Of a stretch of DNA of 64,000 nucleotides, positions 1 through 8,394 are shown piece by piece. The stretch lies in NCBI GenBank assembly GCA_002353485.1, contig DEJS01000019.1, forward strand, positions 67,427 through 131,426. The letters run 5' to 3'. The translations under genes and the position numbers were made by a program. The notes below the pieces were generated by a model. The model saw only the letters and a list, made by a program, of their open reading frames with translations. It ran no database searches and had not been told where the DNA came from. Numbering within the stretch: position 1 is the stretch's first letter; each line of letters starts with the position of its first letter. The stretch is from Prevotella sp. UBA2742 (GTDB taxonomy: Bacteria; Bacteroidota; Bacteroidia; Bacteroidales; Bacteroidaceae).

Positions 1-843
1 CGACTGTACGTCCGAGGGGATAGTGGCTGTCTTCGTGCCCGTCGTGGGCATGTTGATGTAGAGGCCGCCGTCGGCAGTCCATGTGTTGGTGAACGTCGGA
101 GTGACGGTGACTTTCGAGGCTGGCATAGTGAAGGTGGCCTGGTTGTTGGTGTACCATCCGCCAGTCACTGCCACGGCATTGCTGCTGCCGTCCACGACGC
201 TGAGGTCGCTGAACAGGTAGCCGTTGTTAGGCGTGGCGGTCAGGGTGATTACGTCGTTCACCTTGGCTGTGCTCTTGTTGCTGGCGATGCTGCCGTCCGA
301 GGCGTTGTTTACGGTGATGGCATACTCAGTGCTGGTGCTGATGAGCGTCACCTTCAGGTCGAGGCCGATGTCGGTGGAGCCGCTGTCCGATTTGAAATAG
401 AGCGTCATGCTCTGGCCGCTGCTGACTACGGTGGTGATGGCGGTCTGGGTGCCGCTGCTGGTGCTGCTCACCGCGGCGAGCAGCTTGGTGCCGCTGGTCG
501 AGCTGCCGTCATAGACGGTCAGGTTATCATAATCTTTTTCCGTCGTGATGCTGCCCGAAAGTTGGAGCACGTAGCCCGTGGGGGCGGTCAGGGTGAGGGT
601 GCCATCGCAATTGTTGCTGTAGTTGTAGCTCCTGCCGCCGTTGTCATACACCTTGAACGTGGTGACTGTGGCATCGCTGAGTGTCAGCGTTTTCGTGCCT
701 GTTTGGGGCATCATCACGCACTTCGTGCCGCCGTCGTCTTGCAACGTCACGTCGGCTGCCCACGCCTTCGAGGCGGTGAGCATCGTCACGAGCAGCGTCA
801 TGGCCGCCCTCGTGATGTGTTGTCTTGTAAATGTTCGTTTCAT
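1..843 (-). CDS. Secreted CUB / InlB-repeat protein, N-terminal part (runs off the window)
   Basis: This frame reads open for all 281 codons from the ATG at 843 to the window edge, so the gene is truncated by the window and not broken. Residues 1-30 form a signal peptide ending in an alanine-rich KAWAA site. Residues about 38-130 look like a CUB-type beta-sandwich (YDNLTVYDG, then LYFKSDSGSTDIG). A divergent InlB-like repeat follows (YAITVNNASDGSI ... ATFTMPASKVTVTPTF). After it the module restarts: GGLYINMPTTGTKTATI mirrors TKCVMMPQTGTKTLTL near residue 40, so the protein is probably a chain of alternating modules. An exported or surface adhesion/binding role is inference. The gene lies 92 bp downstream of the AraC-type regulator on the same strand, with a 17-bp palindrome between them. 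Confidence 0.75.
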   Translation of the reverse strand, partial: MKRTFTRQHITRAAMTLLVTMLTASKAWAADVTLQDDGGTKCVMMPQTGTKTLTLSDATVTTFKVYDNGGRSYNYSNNCDGTLTLTAPTGYVLQLSGSITTEKDYDNLTVYDGSSTSGTKLLAAVSSTSSGTQTAITTVVSSGQSMTLYFKSDSGSTDIGLDLKVTLISTSTEYAITVNNASDGSIASNKSTAKVNDVITLTATPNNGYLFSDLSVVDGSSNAVAVTGGWYTNNQATFTMPASKVTVTPTFTNTWTADGGLYINMPTTGTKTATIPSDVQS

Positions 844-918
844 ACGCATTAATTGATTTATTTGTTTATATTAATTGTTTATTCGAATAAAAGTTGTATC
901 TTTGTTCCTTATGCGTTG

Positions 919-935
919 ACGGTATTTAATACCGT
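919..935. promoter_or_regulatory. 17-bp palindrome between araC-type gene and CUB gene
   Basis: Two perfect 8-base arms (ACGGTATT and AATACCGT) flank one central T, directly after the stop codon of the AraC-family gene and about 75 bp before the CUB-protein start. It could be an operator for the secreted-protein gene. There is no T-run next to it, which argues against a terminator. Confidence 0.4.
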
Positions 936-2072
936 TTATGTTTCTTTCTTCTGCTTCCGATACTCACTCGGAGCCACACCGTACTGGCGCTTGAAGGCGC
1001 GGGTGAAGGTGGGCACGTCGTTATAGCCAGTGGCGGCAGCTATCTCGGTGATCTTGCGGTCGCCCTGCAGGATGGCAGCGGCACAGTGGCTGAGACGCTG
1101 CTCGCTGACCCATGCCACGAGGTTGGTACGCAGCGACTGATGGACATACTGCGACAGGTCGTCACGGGAGATGCTGAGGGCTGAGGCAATATCACCCAGC
1201 TCGGGGTTGCCCTTGGCATAGAAGGGGTTCTGGGGCATGTAACTGCCCCAAGGTGTGGTGCCTCCTAACTCTAAGGCGAGTACCTGAGGTAGACGCTCAG
1301 TAACAAGGCGACCCGTGATGCTGCCATTGAGGCGCTCACGGGTATAGCGAACCTGCTGCTGATAGACACGTGCTGTCAGCAGCAAACCTATTATCAATAA
1401 GGTGTCTTTAACGTAATGGGGGGGGTAAAAATTAAGGCAGAACGGAACTGCGGCAAGCATTAATGCTATCGCCCAATAGCCAATCACCCCTGCCTCCTGA
1501 CGGTGGAGTGCCAGCGAGGGGGCTGCCTTCGATGCGGTGGACTGCTGGCGGCTGTGCAGCCATGCCTCCACCAGCATACCGATAGCCATCAGCCAGAAGA
1601 CCACCAGCAGCGACATGAACAGGACACGACCCACGAAGACGACGGGGGCATCCTTGTGATAGACCAGCAGGTCTGCCGTATTCATCAGCGGGCGGTAGTT
1701 GCCCGAGGCAAGCATCAACACATTCACCATCAGGAGTACGGCGGGTATCTGCAACAGCAATACCCATGTCGTCAGTCGTCCGTGATGCTTACGACCGAAA
1801 CAGAGCGAGCCCCACATGGTGAGCACGGCAAAGGAGACATAGAGCAGCGTAAGCGGCTGGGTGGCATACACCTCAAGGTTCTCGCCCCTGACAATGAAAC
1901 CTGCACTGAGCGAATGAGCCGCCAAGGAGACCAGATACCACACCATCAGCCGACGGTGAATGCGGAACGGGAAGTCTTCCGCCGCCAACTTACTGCCATG
2001 AATCATCATAATCCCTGCCAGCACTAAGCAACAAACTACTACTATGACATGTATGGTTAAGAAAAGGCTCAT
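936..2072 (-). CDS. Membrane-anchored AraC-family transcriptional regulator
   Basis: The 378-aa protein has about seven hydrophobic helices over residues 1-245, a short linker, and a C-terminal AraC/XylS double helix-turn-helix from about residue 285. Recognisable stretches are DLSQYVHQSL, KITEIAAATGYND and FTRAFKRQYGVAPSEYR. This integral-membrane sensor plus AraC domain layout is common in Bacteroidota, where the membrane half is thought to sense envelope or small-molecule cues. The ligand cannot be read from the sequence. It sits directly upstream of a secreted CUB-domain gene on the same strand, which is its best candidate target. Two 13-bp direct repeats lie upstream of its own -7 box, which suggests autoregulation. 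Confidence 0.9.
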   Translation of the reverse strand: MSLFLTIHVIVVVCCLVLAGIMMIHGSKLAAEDFPFRIHRRLMVWYLVSLAAHSLSAGFIVRGENLEVYATQPLTLLYVSFAVLTMWGSLCFGRKHHGRLTTWVLLLQIPAVLLMVNVLMLASGNYRPLMNTADLLVYHKDAPVVFVGRVLFMSLLVVFWLMAIGMLVEAWLHSRQQSTASKAAPSLALHRQEAGVIGYWAIALMLAAVPFCLNFYPPHYVKDTLLIIGLLLTARVYQQQVRYTRERLNGSITGRLVTERLPQVLALELGGTTPWGSYMPQNPFYAKGNPELGDIASALSISRDDLSQYVHQSLRTNLVAWVSEQRLSHCAAAILQGDRKITEIAAATGYNDVPTFTRAFKRQYGVAPSEYRKQKKET

Positions 2073-2107
2073 ACTAACTTATATGCGGTTTATGATGTTT
2101 CTGAGCG

Positions 2108-2169
2108 CAAAAATAGGGATTTTTCTCAAAACTTTGGGTTGGCAGGGCGAAGAATCGGTTGGCAGGGCG
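2108..2169 (-). promoter_or_regulatory. Promoter of araC-type gene with two 13-bp direct repeats
   Basis: A TATTTTTG -7 box (minus strand, 2115 to 2108) lies about 36 bp before the ATG. Upstream are two identical copies of GGTTGGCAGGGCG (plus-strand reading) at 2137-2149 and 2157-2169. They are spaced 20 bp start to start, close to two helical turns and typical of AraC half-site spacing. Confidence 0.5.
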
Positions 2170-2201
2170 CCCATATTTAACGTTTATTTAGAGAAAAACA
2201 C

Positions 2202-2237
2202 AAGAATCCGACGGGCAAGGTGACCCATCGGATTCTT
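2202..2237 (-). terminator. Terminator of the etfB-etfA-acd operon
   Basis: Fourteen-base arms (2202-2215 and 2224-2237) pair with one mismatch around an 8-nt loop. On the minus strand the stem is followed by GTGTTTTTC. It lies 26 bp after the acyl-CoA dehydrogenase stop. Confidence 0.75.
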
Positions 2238-2262
2238 TTCTTATCAAAAAAAGCACTATTGC

Positions 2263-3990
2263 CTAAGCCTCTGCTTCAGGCTCGGCGGCCTTAAAGTGGG
2301 CTAAGTCCTCCACCTTGAAATTCTTGATGTAGGCAGCCTTGCCACATACATCCTCCTCCGTCATGCGCACATAGACGTTGGCACTCTTCTTGAACAGCTC
2401 AGGACACTTAGCTGCGTCGCGGATAATCAGCAGTGACATAACAAGCTCGGCAGTCATGTCGTACAGACGACGGGCCAGGAAGTCGTGAGCATCCTGATTG
2501 TCCAGGGCCTTCACGTATGCCAGGGCATCCTCATAGACGGGGATGAGCTTCTCAACACGCGCCTTCAAGGCTGCATCAGCCTCAGCAGGCAGGGCAGCGA
2601 GCATGTCCTTGATATTGTTCAGCATCGTACCGTTAGAGATATAACGGATGGCGGCAACCACCTGCAGCTGGGTGGTACCCTCGTAGATGGAGAAGATGCG
2701 GGCATCACGGAACAGACGCTGGCTCTTGTACTCCATGATGAAGCCCGAACCACCGTGGATGCTGATGGCATCGTAGGCATTCTGGTTGGCATACTCCGAG
2801 TTCATACCCTTGGCCAGCGGCGTGAAAGCATCAGCCAGACGCTGATACTTCTTCAGTTCCTGCTTCTCTTCGGGTGTCAGCTTGCGGTCGCGCTCAATGT
2901 CCTCCAGGCACTTGTAGACATCCACGTAGCAGGCAGTCTCGTAGAGCAGGCTGCGACCGGCATCCAGCTTGGCCTTCATACGAGAGAGCATGTCATAGAC
3001 AGCGGGAAAGTTGATGATCTTGTCACCAAACTGCTGACGCTCCTTGGCGTAGGCAAGTCCCTCGTTGTAAGCCTCCTGCTCCACACCAACCGACTGGGCG
3101 GCGATACCTAAGCGGGCACCGTTCATCAGTGCCATCACGTACTTGATAAGACCCAGACGGGTGCTTCCGCACAGCTCTGCCTTGGCGTTCTTATAGGTCA
3201 GCTCACAGGTAGGCGAGCCGTGGATACCCAGCTTGTGCTCGATGTGACGCACGTCAACACCACCCTGGCGCTTGTCGTAGATGAACATCGACAGGCCGCG
3301 GCCGTCCTTGGTGCCTTCCTCTGAGCGGGCCAGCACGAGATGGATGTCGCTATCACCGTTGGTGATGAAACGCTTCACACCGTTTAGGCGCCAGCAGTTC
3401 TCCTTCTCGTCGAAGGTAGCCTTCAGCATCACGCGCTGCAGGTCACTACCGGCATCGGGCTCTGTGAGGTCCATAGACATACCCTCACCGGCGCAAACAC
3501 GGGGGATATACTTCTGGCGCTGCTCCTCTGAACCGAACTCATACAGGGTGTCGATACAGCTCTGCAAGCTCCAGATGTTCTGGAAACCGGCATCAGCAGC
3601 CGAAATCATCTCACTCAGCATGGAGAACACTGCGTTAGGCAGGTTCAGACCGCCGTAGCGACGGGGCATGGAGACACCCCACAGACCAGCCTTGCGGGTG
3701 GCATCGAGGTTCTCGTAAGTCTTAGAGGCGTAGATCATACGACCGTTCTCGAGGTGTGGACCTTCCAGGTCAACAGCCTCAGAGTTCGGCTCGATGATGT
3801 TAGCAGCCACGTCGCCGGTAATGTCGAGAATCTGTTTGTAGTTCTCGATGGCATCGCCCAGGTCAACGGGAGCATAGTCGTATTCTTTCGCATCAGCGAA
3901 ACCCTTTTCTTTCAGCTCGACGATACGAGCCATCAGGGGGTGGTTCAAGTAGAACCCGATCTCAGGATGATCGCTATAATAGTTTGCCAT
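2263..3990 (-). CDS. Acyl-CoA dehydrogenase (ETF-linked, long form)
   Basis: This 575-aa flavoenzyme oxidises an acyl-CoA and passes electrons to ETF. The FAD/acyl-CoA signature MSMDLTEPDAGSDL sits near residue 172. The middle domain carries RFITNGDSD, and the C-terminal helical domain carries IHGGSGFIMEY and the IYEGTTQLQ motif. The protein is longer than short-chain dehydrogenases (about 380 aa) because of an extra C-terminal segment, as in the 570-600-aa FadE/AcdA-like group. It is the last gene of an operon with etfB and etfA and starts 6 bp after the small membrane protein gene, so functional pairing with the ETF pair is likely. The substrate chain length cannot be inferred. A role in anaerobic crotonyl/butyryl-CoA type metabolism is possible but unproven. 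Confidence 0.93.
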   Translation of the reverse strand: MANYYSDHPEIGFYLNHPLMARIVELKEKGFADAKEYDYAPVDLGDAIENYKQILDITGDVAANIIEPNSEAVDLEGPHLENGRMIYASKTYENLDATRKAGLWGVSMPRRYGGLNLPNAVFSMLSEMISAADAGFQNIWSLQSCIDTLYEFGSEEQRQKYIPRVCAGEGMSMDLTEPDAGSDLQRVMLKATFDEKENCWRLNGVKRFITNGDSDIHLVLARSEEGTKDGRGLSMFIYDKRQGGVDVRHIEHKLGIHGSPTCELTYKNAKAELCGSTRLGLIKYVMALMNGARLGIAAQSVGVEQEAYNEGLAYAKERQQFGDKIINFPAVYDMLSRMKAKLDAGRSLLYETACYVDVYKCLEDIERDRKLTPEEKQELKKYQRLADAFTPLAKGMNSEYANQNAYDAISIHGGSGFIMEYKSQRLFRDARIFSIYEGTTQLQVVAAIRYISNGTMLNNIKDMLAALPAEADAALKARVEKLIPVYEDALAYVKALDNQDAHDFLARRLYDMTAELVMSLLIIRDAAKCPELFKKSANVYVRMTEEDVCGKAAYIKNFKVEDLAHFKAAEPEAEA

Positions 3991-3996
3991 AATTTC

Positions 3997-4182
3997 TTAT
4001 TTGTTTTCTTGATTCTTCTTATGAATTCTTCCTCCTAATCTTCCTCCGAAGATGCAGCCACATATTGCTGCACAAAGTGACATGAGAGAGGCTAATTCTA
4101 TATTGCCTGCAGAATGAACGAAATAACCGGCAACAAGAAATGCCACAGCCCCTAAAAGGAGAAAATAATCCAATGCTTTCAT
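3997..4182 (-). CDS. Small two-helix membrane protein in the ETF operon
   Basis: A 61-aa ORF fits exactly between etfA (stop at 4184) and the dehydrogenase (start 3990), leaving gaps of 1 and 6 bp, so co-transcription and translational coupling are likely. Residues 5-25 and 33-51 are hydrophobic. The second helix carries an AAICGCIFGGRLGGR glycine pattern, and the tail is basic and polar (HKKNQENK). I do not recognise a family. A membrane anchor or partner for the ETF/dehydrogenase complex is speculation from position only. Confidence 0.7.
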   Translation of the reverse strand: MKALDYFLLLGAVAFLVAGYFVHSAGNIELASLMSLCAAICGCIFGGRLGGRIHKKNQENK

Positions 4183-4183
4183 C

Positions 4184-5209
4184 TTACTTCGAATTCTGCT
4201 TGTAGTACTTAATCAGTTTGGGAACCACTTCCTCGACAGTACCAACGATGACGTAATCGGCAATGCGGTTGATGGGTGCATCGGGGTCAGAGTTGATGCT
4301 GATGATGATACCAGAGTCCTGCATACCGGCGATGTGCTGAATCTGACCGGAGATGCCACAGGCGATGTAAACCTTTGGATGAACGGTGACACCCGTCTGA
4401 CCAATCTGACGGTCGTGGTCGAGCCAGCCGGCATCGACAGCGGCGCGGCTACCGCCCACCTCACCGTGCAGCACCTTAGCCAACTGGAACAGCATGTCGA
4501 AGTTCTCCTTCGACCCCATGCCATAACCACCGGCCACCACGATGGGCGCACCCTTCAGGTTGTGCTTGGCAGCCTCTACGTGGTGGTCGAGCACCTTCAC
4601 CACGAAAGCCTCGGGGCTTACATACTTCGATACGAGTGGGTAAACCACTTCGTGACGAGCGTCACCCTCATAGATAGCCTTCTGCATCACGCCCGAGCGC
4701 ACGGTAGCCATCTGTGGACGGTGCTCGGGATTCACGATCGTAGCCACGATGTTACCACCGAAGGCAGGGCGAATCTGGTAGAGCAGGTTGGTGAACAACT
4801 TGCCGCTCTTCTTGTCCTCGAAGTCGCCAATCTCCAGCTCCGTGCAGTCGGCCGTCAGGCCGCTGGTCAGCGACGAGCTTACACGGGGACCGAGGTCACG
4901 GCCAATCACGGTAGCCCCCATCAGGCATATCTGCGGCTTCTCCTCCTTGAAGAGGTTCACCAAGATGTCGGTATGGGGAGCCGAGGTGTAGGGGAACAAG
5001 TCGGGAGCGTCGAAAACAAAGAGCTTGTCGACGCCGTAGGGCAGAATCTGGTCTTCCACCTTACCCTTGATATCGGTGCCGGCCACAACAGCGTGCAGCT
5101 CCACACCCAGTTCATTGGCGAGCTTGCGACCCTTGGTCAGCAGCTCCTGAGATACTTCCTGTACCTGAGTACCTTCTATCTCGCAATATACAAATACGTT
5201 GTTAGCCAT
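4184..5209 (-). CDS. etfA: Electron transfer flavoprotein, alpha subunit
   Basis: ETF-alpha carries the FAD that exchanges electrons between acyl-CoA dehydrogenase and the acceptor. The N-terminal Rossmann-like part ends near residue 200. The C-terminal FAD domain shows VVAGGYGMGSKENF, GGSRAAVDAGW, IGQTGVTVHPKVYIACGISG, and the SINSDPDAPI closing motif. I start at the ATG at 5209 (MANNVFVYCE), which follows etfB by 7 bp. An in-frame ATG at 5224 would add five residues and overlap etfB by 8 bp, and is less likely. It is encoded between etfB and a small membrane protein gene. Confidence 0.93.
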   Translation of the reverse strand: MANNVFVYCEIEGTQVQEVSQELLTKGRKLANELGVELHAVVAGTDIKGKVEDQILPYGVDKLFVFDAPDLFPYTSAPHTDILVNLFKEEKPQICLMGATVIGRDLGPRVSSSLTSGLTADCTELEIGDFEDKKSGKLFTNLLYQIRPAFGGNIVATIVNPEHRPQMATVRSGVMQKAIYEGDARHEVVYPLVSKYVSPEAFVVKVLDHHVEAAKHNLKGAPIVVAGGYGMGSKENFDMLFQLAKVLHGEVGGSRAAVDAGWLDHDRQIGQTGVTVHPKVYIACGISGQIQHIAGMQDSGIIISINSDPDAPINRIADYVIVGTVEEVVPKLIKYYKQNSK

Positions 5210-5216
5210 ATCCCTA

Positions 5217-6089
5217 TTATCCAATGATTTTCTCGTCCAACAATTCCTTAATCATTCCCTCGATATCAGCATCTGAAGCCGTTAAGGTCTTCGACTCCTT
5301 AGCCTGGAACACGATGTTCTTGATAGCCTTTACCTTCGTGGGCGAACCACTGAGACCGCACTGCGAGGCGTCGCCGTCCACGTCGGCCACCGACCACTGG
5401 TTCAGCGTCAGGTAAGGACGCTCCTCGTAGAGGTTGTCGTATGGCGTGCCTTCAGCAGGACGCTCCATCGGACACGTGGCGCGCTTGTACTTCATCACCA
5501 GCTTGGCGTTCTGCGGACGACAGGGGGCAGCGCTTCCGTTCACCGTGATGACCACGGGCAGCGGAGCCTCTACGGTCTCCACACCACCGTCGATGACGCG
5601 CTTAATGGTTGCCTTGCCATCCTTCACACTCATCACCTCTTCAGCATAGGTCACCTGGTTCAGACCCAGCTTCTGGGCCACCTGAGGGCCTACCTGGGCC
5701 GTATCGCCATCAATAGCCTGACGGCCGCCGATGACGATGTCCACGTTGCCAATTTTCTTAATAGCGGTAGCCAAAGCGTAAGACGTAGCCAGCGTGTCGG
5801 CACCGGCAAACAGACGGTCGGTGAGCAGCCAGCCTGTGTCGGCACCGCGGTACAGTCCCTGACGGATAATCTCGCCTGCACGGGGAGGACCCATCGTGAG
5901 GATACCTACTGTAGAGCCCGGGTTCTGCTCCTTCAGCCGAAGGGCCTGCTCCAGGGCGTTCAGATCTTCTGGATTGAAGATAGCGGGCAGGGCAGCACGA
6001 TTCACCGTTCCTTCGGCGGTCATGGCGTCCTTGCCCACATTACGGGTGTCTGGCACTTGCTTGGCCAGCACAACAATTTTTAATGCCAT
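5217..6089 (-). CDS. etfB: Electron transfer flavoprotein, beta subunit
   Basis: This 290-aa protein is the AMP- or FAD-binding partner of EtfA. The signature opening KIVVLAKQVPDT is present, as are the central IGGRQAIDGDTAQVGPQVA block and a C-terminal region rich in substrate-contact residues. It heads the etfB-etfA-membrane protein-acd operon. The transcript probably starts near 6280 from a TTTG-N20-TACCTTTG promoter. That gives a leader of about 190 nt composed mostly of four 44-bp direct repeats. Whether this ETF is bifurcating cannot be settled by eye. Confidence 0.93.
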   Translation of the reverse strand: MALKIVVLAKQVPDTRNVGKDAMTAEGTVNRAALPAIFNPEDLNALEQALRLKEQNPGSTVGILTMGPPRAGEIIRQGLYRGADTGWLLTDRLFAGADTLATSYALATAIKKIGNVDIVIGGRQAIDGDTAQVGPQVAQKLGLNQVTYAEEVMSVKDGKATIKRVIDGGVETVEAPLPVVITVNGSAAPCRPQNAKLVMKYKRATCPMERPAEGTPYDNLYEERPYLTLNQWSVADVDGDASQCGLSGSPTKVKAIKNIVFQAKESKTLTASDADIEGMIKELLDEKIIG

Positions 6090-6100
6090 AAAAATAAATA

Positions 6101-6276
6101 ATATGTTATTTTGTTACTCTGTCTAAAGAGATACTCTATATATAATATGTTATTTTGTTACTATGTCTAAAAAGACACTCCATATATAATATGTTATTCT
6201 GTTACTATGTCTAAAAAGACACTCCATATGTTATATGTTATTCTGTTACTCTGTCTAAAAAAGATACTCTGTCAGA
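6101..6276 (-). repeat. Four tandem 44-bp repeats in the etfB leader
   Basis: The anchor ATATGTTATT recurs at 6101, 6145, 6189 and 6233, exactly 44 bp apart. Each unit continues with TTACT(C/A)TGTCTAAA and a purine-rich stretch. Copies 2 and 3 contain the perfect small hairpin TGTCT-AAAA-AGACA; copies 1 and 4 have one change in the right arm. The array lies wholly between the predicted transcription start and the etfB ATG. Confidence 0.85.
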
Positions 6277-6286
6277 AAATCGCCCG

Positions 6287-6318
6287 CAAAGGTACGATTT
6301 TTTGCGCACACAGCCAAA
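6287..6318 (-). promoter_or_regulatory. Promoter of the etfB operon
   Basis: On the minus strand TTTG (6318-6315), 20 bp and TACCTTTG (6294-6287) match the Bacteroidota -33/-7 consensus exactly. The start site should be near 6280. Confidence 0.8.
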
Positions 6319-6412
6319 TAAAATGCACAAAATCACTCCTGCTGTGCACAAAGACGCCCTTTTGTGCAATAAAATCTATGCAAGGAACGCCTGTTATTCC
6401 GTTTTTTCTTTG

Positions 6413-6420
6413 TACCTTTG
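6413..6420 (+). promoter_or_regulatory. dnaG promoter -7 box
   Basis: TACCTTTG ends 9 bp before the dnaG ATG (6430). The predicted transcript therefore starts within a few bases of the start codon. Confidence 0.7.
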
Positions 6421-6429
6421 TCGGCAATT

Positions 6430-8382
6430 ATGATAGACCGTGCTACAGTAGACCGCATTATGGAAGCCACCAACATCGTTGACGTGGTGGGCGAGTTCGT
6501 GACCCTTCGCAAGTCGGGCGTGAACTACAAGGGTCTGTGTCCGTTTCACGACGACAAGACGCCTTCCTTCATGGTTTCTCCCGCCCGCCAGATATGCAAG
6601 TGCTTTTCGTGCGGCGAGGGCGGCAATGCCATCAACTTCCTGATGAAGCACGAGCAGATAACGTACCCCGAGGCGCTGCGCTGGCTGGCCAAGAAGTACA
6701 GCATAGAGATACAAGAGCGCGAGCTGACCGACGAGGAGAAGAAAGAGCAGTCCGACCGTGAGGCCATGTTCGTGGTCAACGAGTGGGCCGCCGACTACTT
6801 CCACCAGATACTGAAGAACGACGTTGACGGTCTGGCCATCGGCAAGCAGTACTTCCGCAGCCGTGGCATCCGCGACGACATCATCGAGCGCTTCCACCTG
6901 GGTTTTGCCCTCACCCGGCGCGACGCCATGACCGCCGAGGCCCGCCGCAAGGGCTACAAGGACGAATACCTGGTCAAGACCGGTCTGTCCATACAGGGCG
7001 AGAAGGGCGTGTACGACCGCTTTGCCGGCCGCGCCATCTTCCCCTGGCTCAACGTCAGCGGCAAGGTAGTGGCCTTTGGCGGCCGCAAGCTCGACGCCGC
7101 CACCAAGGGTGTGCAGCAGAAGTACGTCAACTCGCCCGACTCAGAGATATACCACAAGGAACGCGAGCTCTATGGCATCTACCAGGCCAAGAAGGCCATT
7201 GCCAAGGAAGACCGCGTCTACATGGTCGAGGGCTACACCGACGTCATTGCCATGCACCAGAGCGGTCTGGAGAACGTGGTGGCCAACTCGGGCACGGCGC
7301 TCTCTGTCCACCAGATTAAGCTGCTGCGGCGCTTCACCCAGAACATCGTGCTGCTCTACGACGGCGACGAGGCCGGCATCCATGCTGCCATGCGCGGTAC
7401 CGACATGCTGCTGCAGGAGGGCATGAACGTCAAGGTGCTGCTGCTGCCCGACGGCGACGACCCCGACTCCTTTGCCCGCAAGCACACCACCCAGCAGCTG
7501 CGTGAGTACATAGACCAGCACCAGACCGACTTCATTGAGTTCAAGACCGAGCTGCTGCTGCGTGGCGTTACCGACCCCGTCAAGCGTGCCGAGGCCATCA
7601 ACAGCATCGTGCGTTCGGTCAGCGTCATCCCCGACCCTGTGGTGCGCGCCACCTACATCCGCGAGTGCGTACTGCGCCTGGGCGTTGACGAGCAGACACT
7701 TATCACCCAGACCAACAAGTACATCGCCGGCGACCGCGAGGAGCAGCGCAAGAGCGCCGAGCGCGAGGCGCGCCAGCCCGAACAGCAGGACAACGCCGAA
7801 CCACAGCAGCCCTCCTTCGGGCTGCACACCGCCCTGGAGCAGTCGACGGAGGTAGAGCGCCTGCTTATACAAAGCGTCATCCGCCACGGCGACGTCGTTA
7901 TCTTCGAGGACCTGGAGGCCGACGACGGCACCACCGTCAACCTCAACGTGGCCCAGTACATAGACTACGACCTGAGTCAGGACGACCTGCACTTCTCCGA
8001 CCCCCTCTACAACCGCATCCTGCAGGAAGCCGTCGAGCACTCCGAGGACCCCGACTTCCGCGCCGACAGCTACTTCATGCAGCACCCCGACCCCGAGGTC
8101 AGCCAGCTGGCGGCCCGTCTGGGCATCGACAGCCACCAGCTCAGCGCCAGCTTCACGCGCGAGCTCAGCCAGGGCGAGATGCGCCAGCGCGTGCAACACC
8201 TCATCCTCGACTTCCGCATGGACATCATCAACCAGCAGATGAAGAGCCTCCAGCAACAGCTGCGGCTGATGAACTCCTCTACCCCTCCTGACCAGATGCG
8301 CCAGCTCATGCAGCAGTACCAGCAGACCCAGGAGCTGCGCAACGCCCTGGCCCGCCGCCGGGGCTCCGACGTACTCGTTTAA
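6430..8382 (+). CDS. dnaG: DNA primase
   Basis: DnaG makes RNA primers at the replication fork. The zinc finger is CPFHDDKTP...CKCFSCGEGG at residues 38-62. The primase core includes the KAIAKEDRVYMVEGYTDV TOPRIM glutamate and the LLYDGDEAG and LPDGDDPDS acidic motifs. The C-terminal third is Gln-rich and fits the DnaB-interacting region. The 650-aa length is normal for the phylum. I use the ATG at 6430. The frame also opens at a TTG at 6418, but that codon lies inside the -7 box and cannot be in the mRNA. The cls gene begins 12 bp after the stop, so the two are probably co-transcribed. Confidence 0.97.
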   Translation: MIDRATVDRIMEATNIVDVVGEFVTLRKSGVNYKGLCPFHDDKTPSFMVSPARQICKCFSCGEGGNAINFLMKHEQITYPEALRWLAKKYSIEIQERELTDEEKKEQSDREAMFVVNEWAADYFHQILKNDVDGLAIGKQYFRSRGIRDDIIERFHLGFALTRRDAMTAEARRKGYKDEYLVKTGLSIQGEKGVYDRFAGRAIFPWLNVSGKVVAFGGRKLDAATKGVQQKYVNSPDSEIYHKERELYGIYQAKKAIAKEDRVYMVEGYTDVIAMHQSGLENVVANSGTALSVHQIKLLRRFTQNIVLLYDGDEAGIHAAMRGTDMLLQEGMNVKVLLLPDGDDPDSFARKHTTQQLREYIDQHQTDFIEFKTELLLRGVTDPVKRAEAINSIVRSVSVIPDPVVRATYIRECVLRLGVDEQTLITQTNKYIAGDREEQRKSAEREARQPEQQDNAEPQQPSFGLHTALEQSTEVERLLIQSVIRHGDVVIFEDLEADDGTTVNLNVAQYIDYDLSQDDLHFSDPLYNRILQEAVEHSEDPDFRADSYFMQHPDPEVSQLAARLGIDSHQLSASFTRELSQGEMRQRVQHLILDFRMDIINQQMKSLQQQLRLMNSSTPPDQMRQLMQQYQQTQELRNALARRRGSDVLV

Positions 8383-8394
8383 CACCACCCGACA

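Noticed and set aside
897..904. Plus-strand TATCTTTG box between the CUB gene and the araC-type gene
   Set aside because: It matches the -7 motif but faces into the 3' end of a minus-strand gene with no plus-strand ORF behind it; probably chance, or an antisense start that needs RNA evidence.
7141..8388. 415-codon minus-strand ORF opposite dnaG
   Set aside because: Leu/Val/Gly-rich mirror of G+C-rich coding sequence; dnaG is certain on the other strand.
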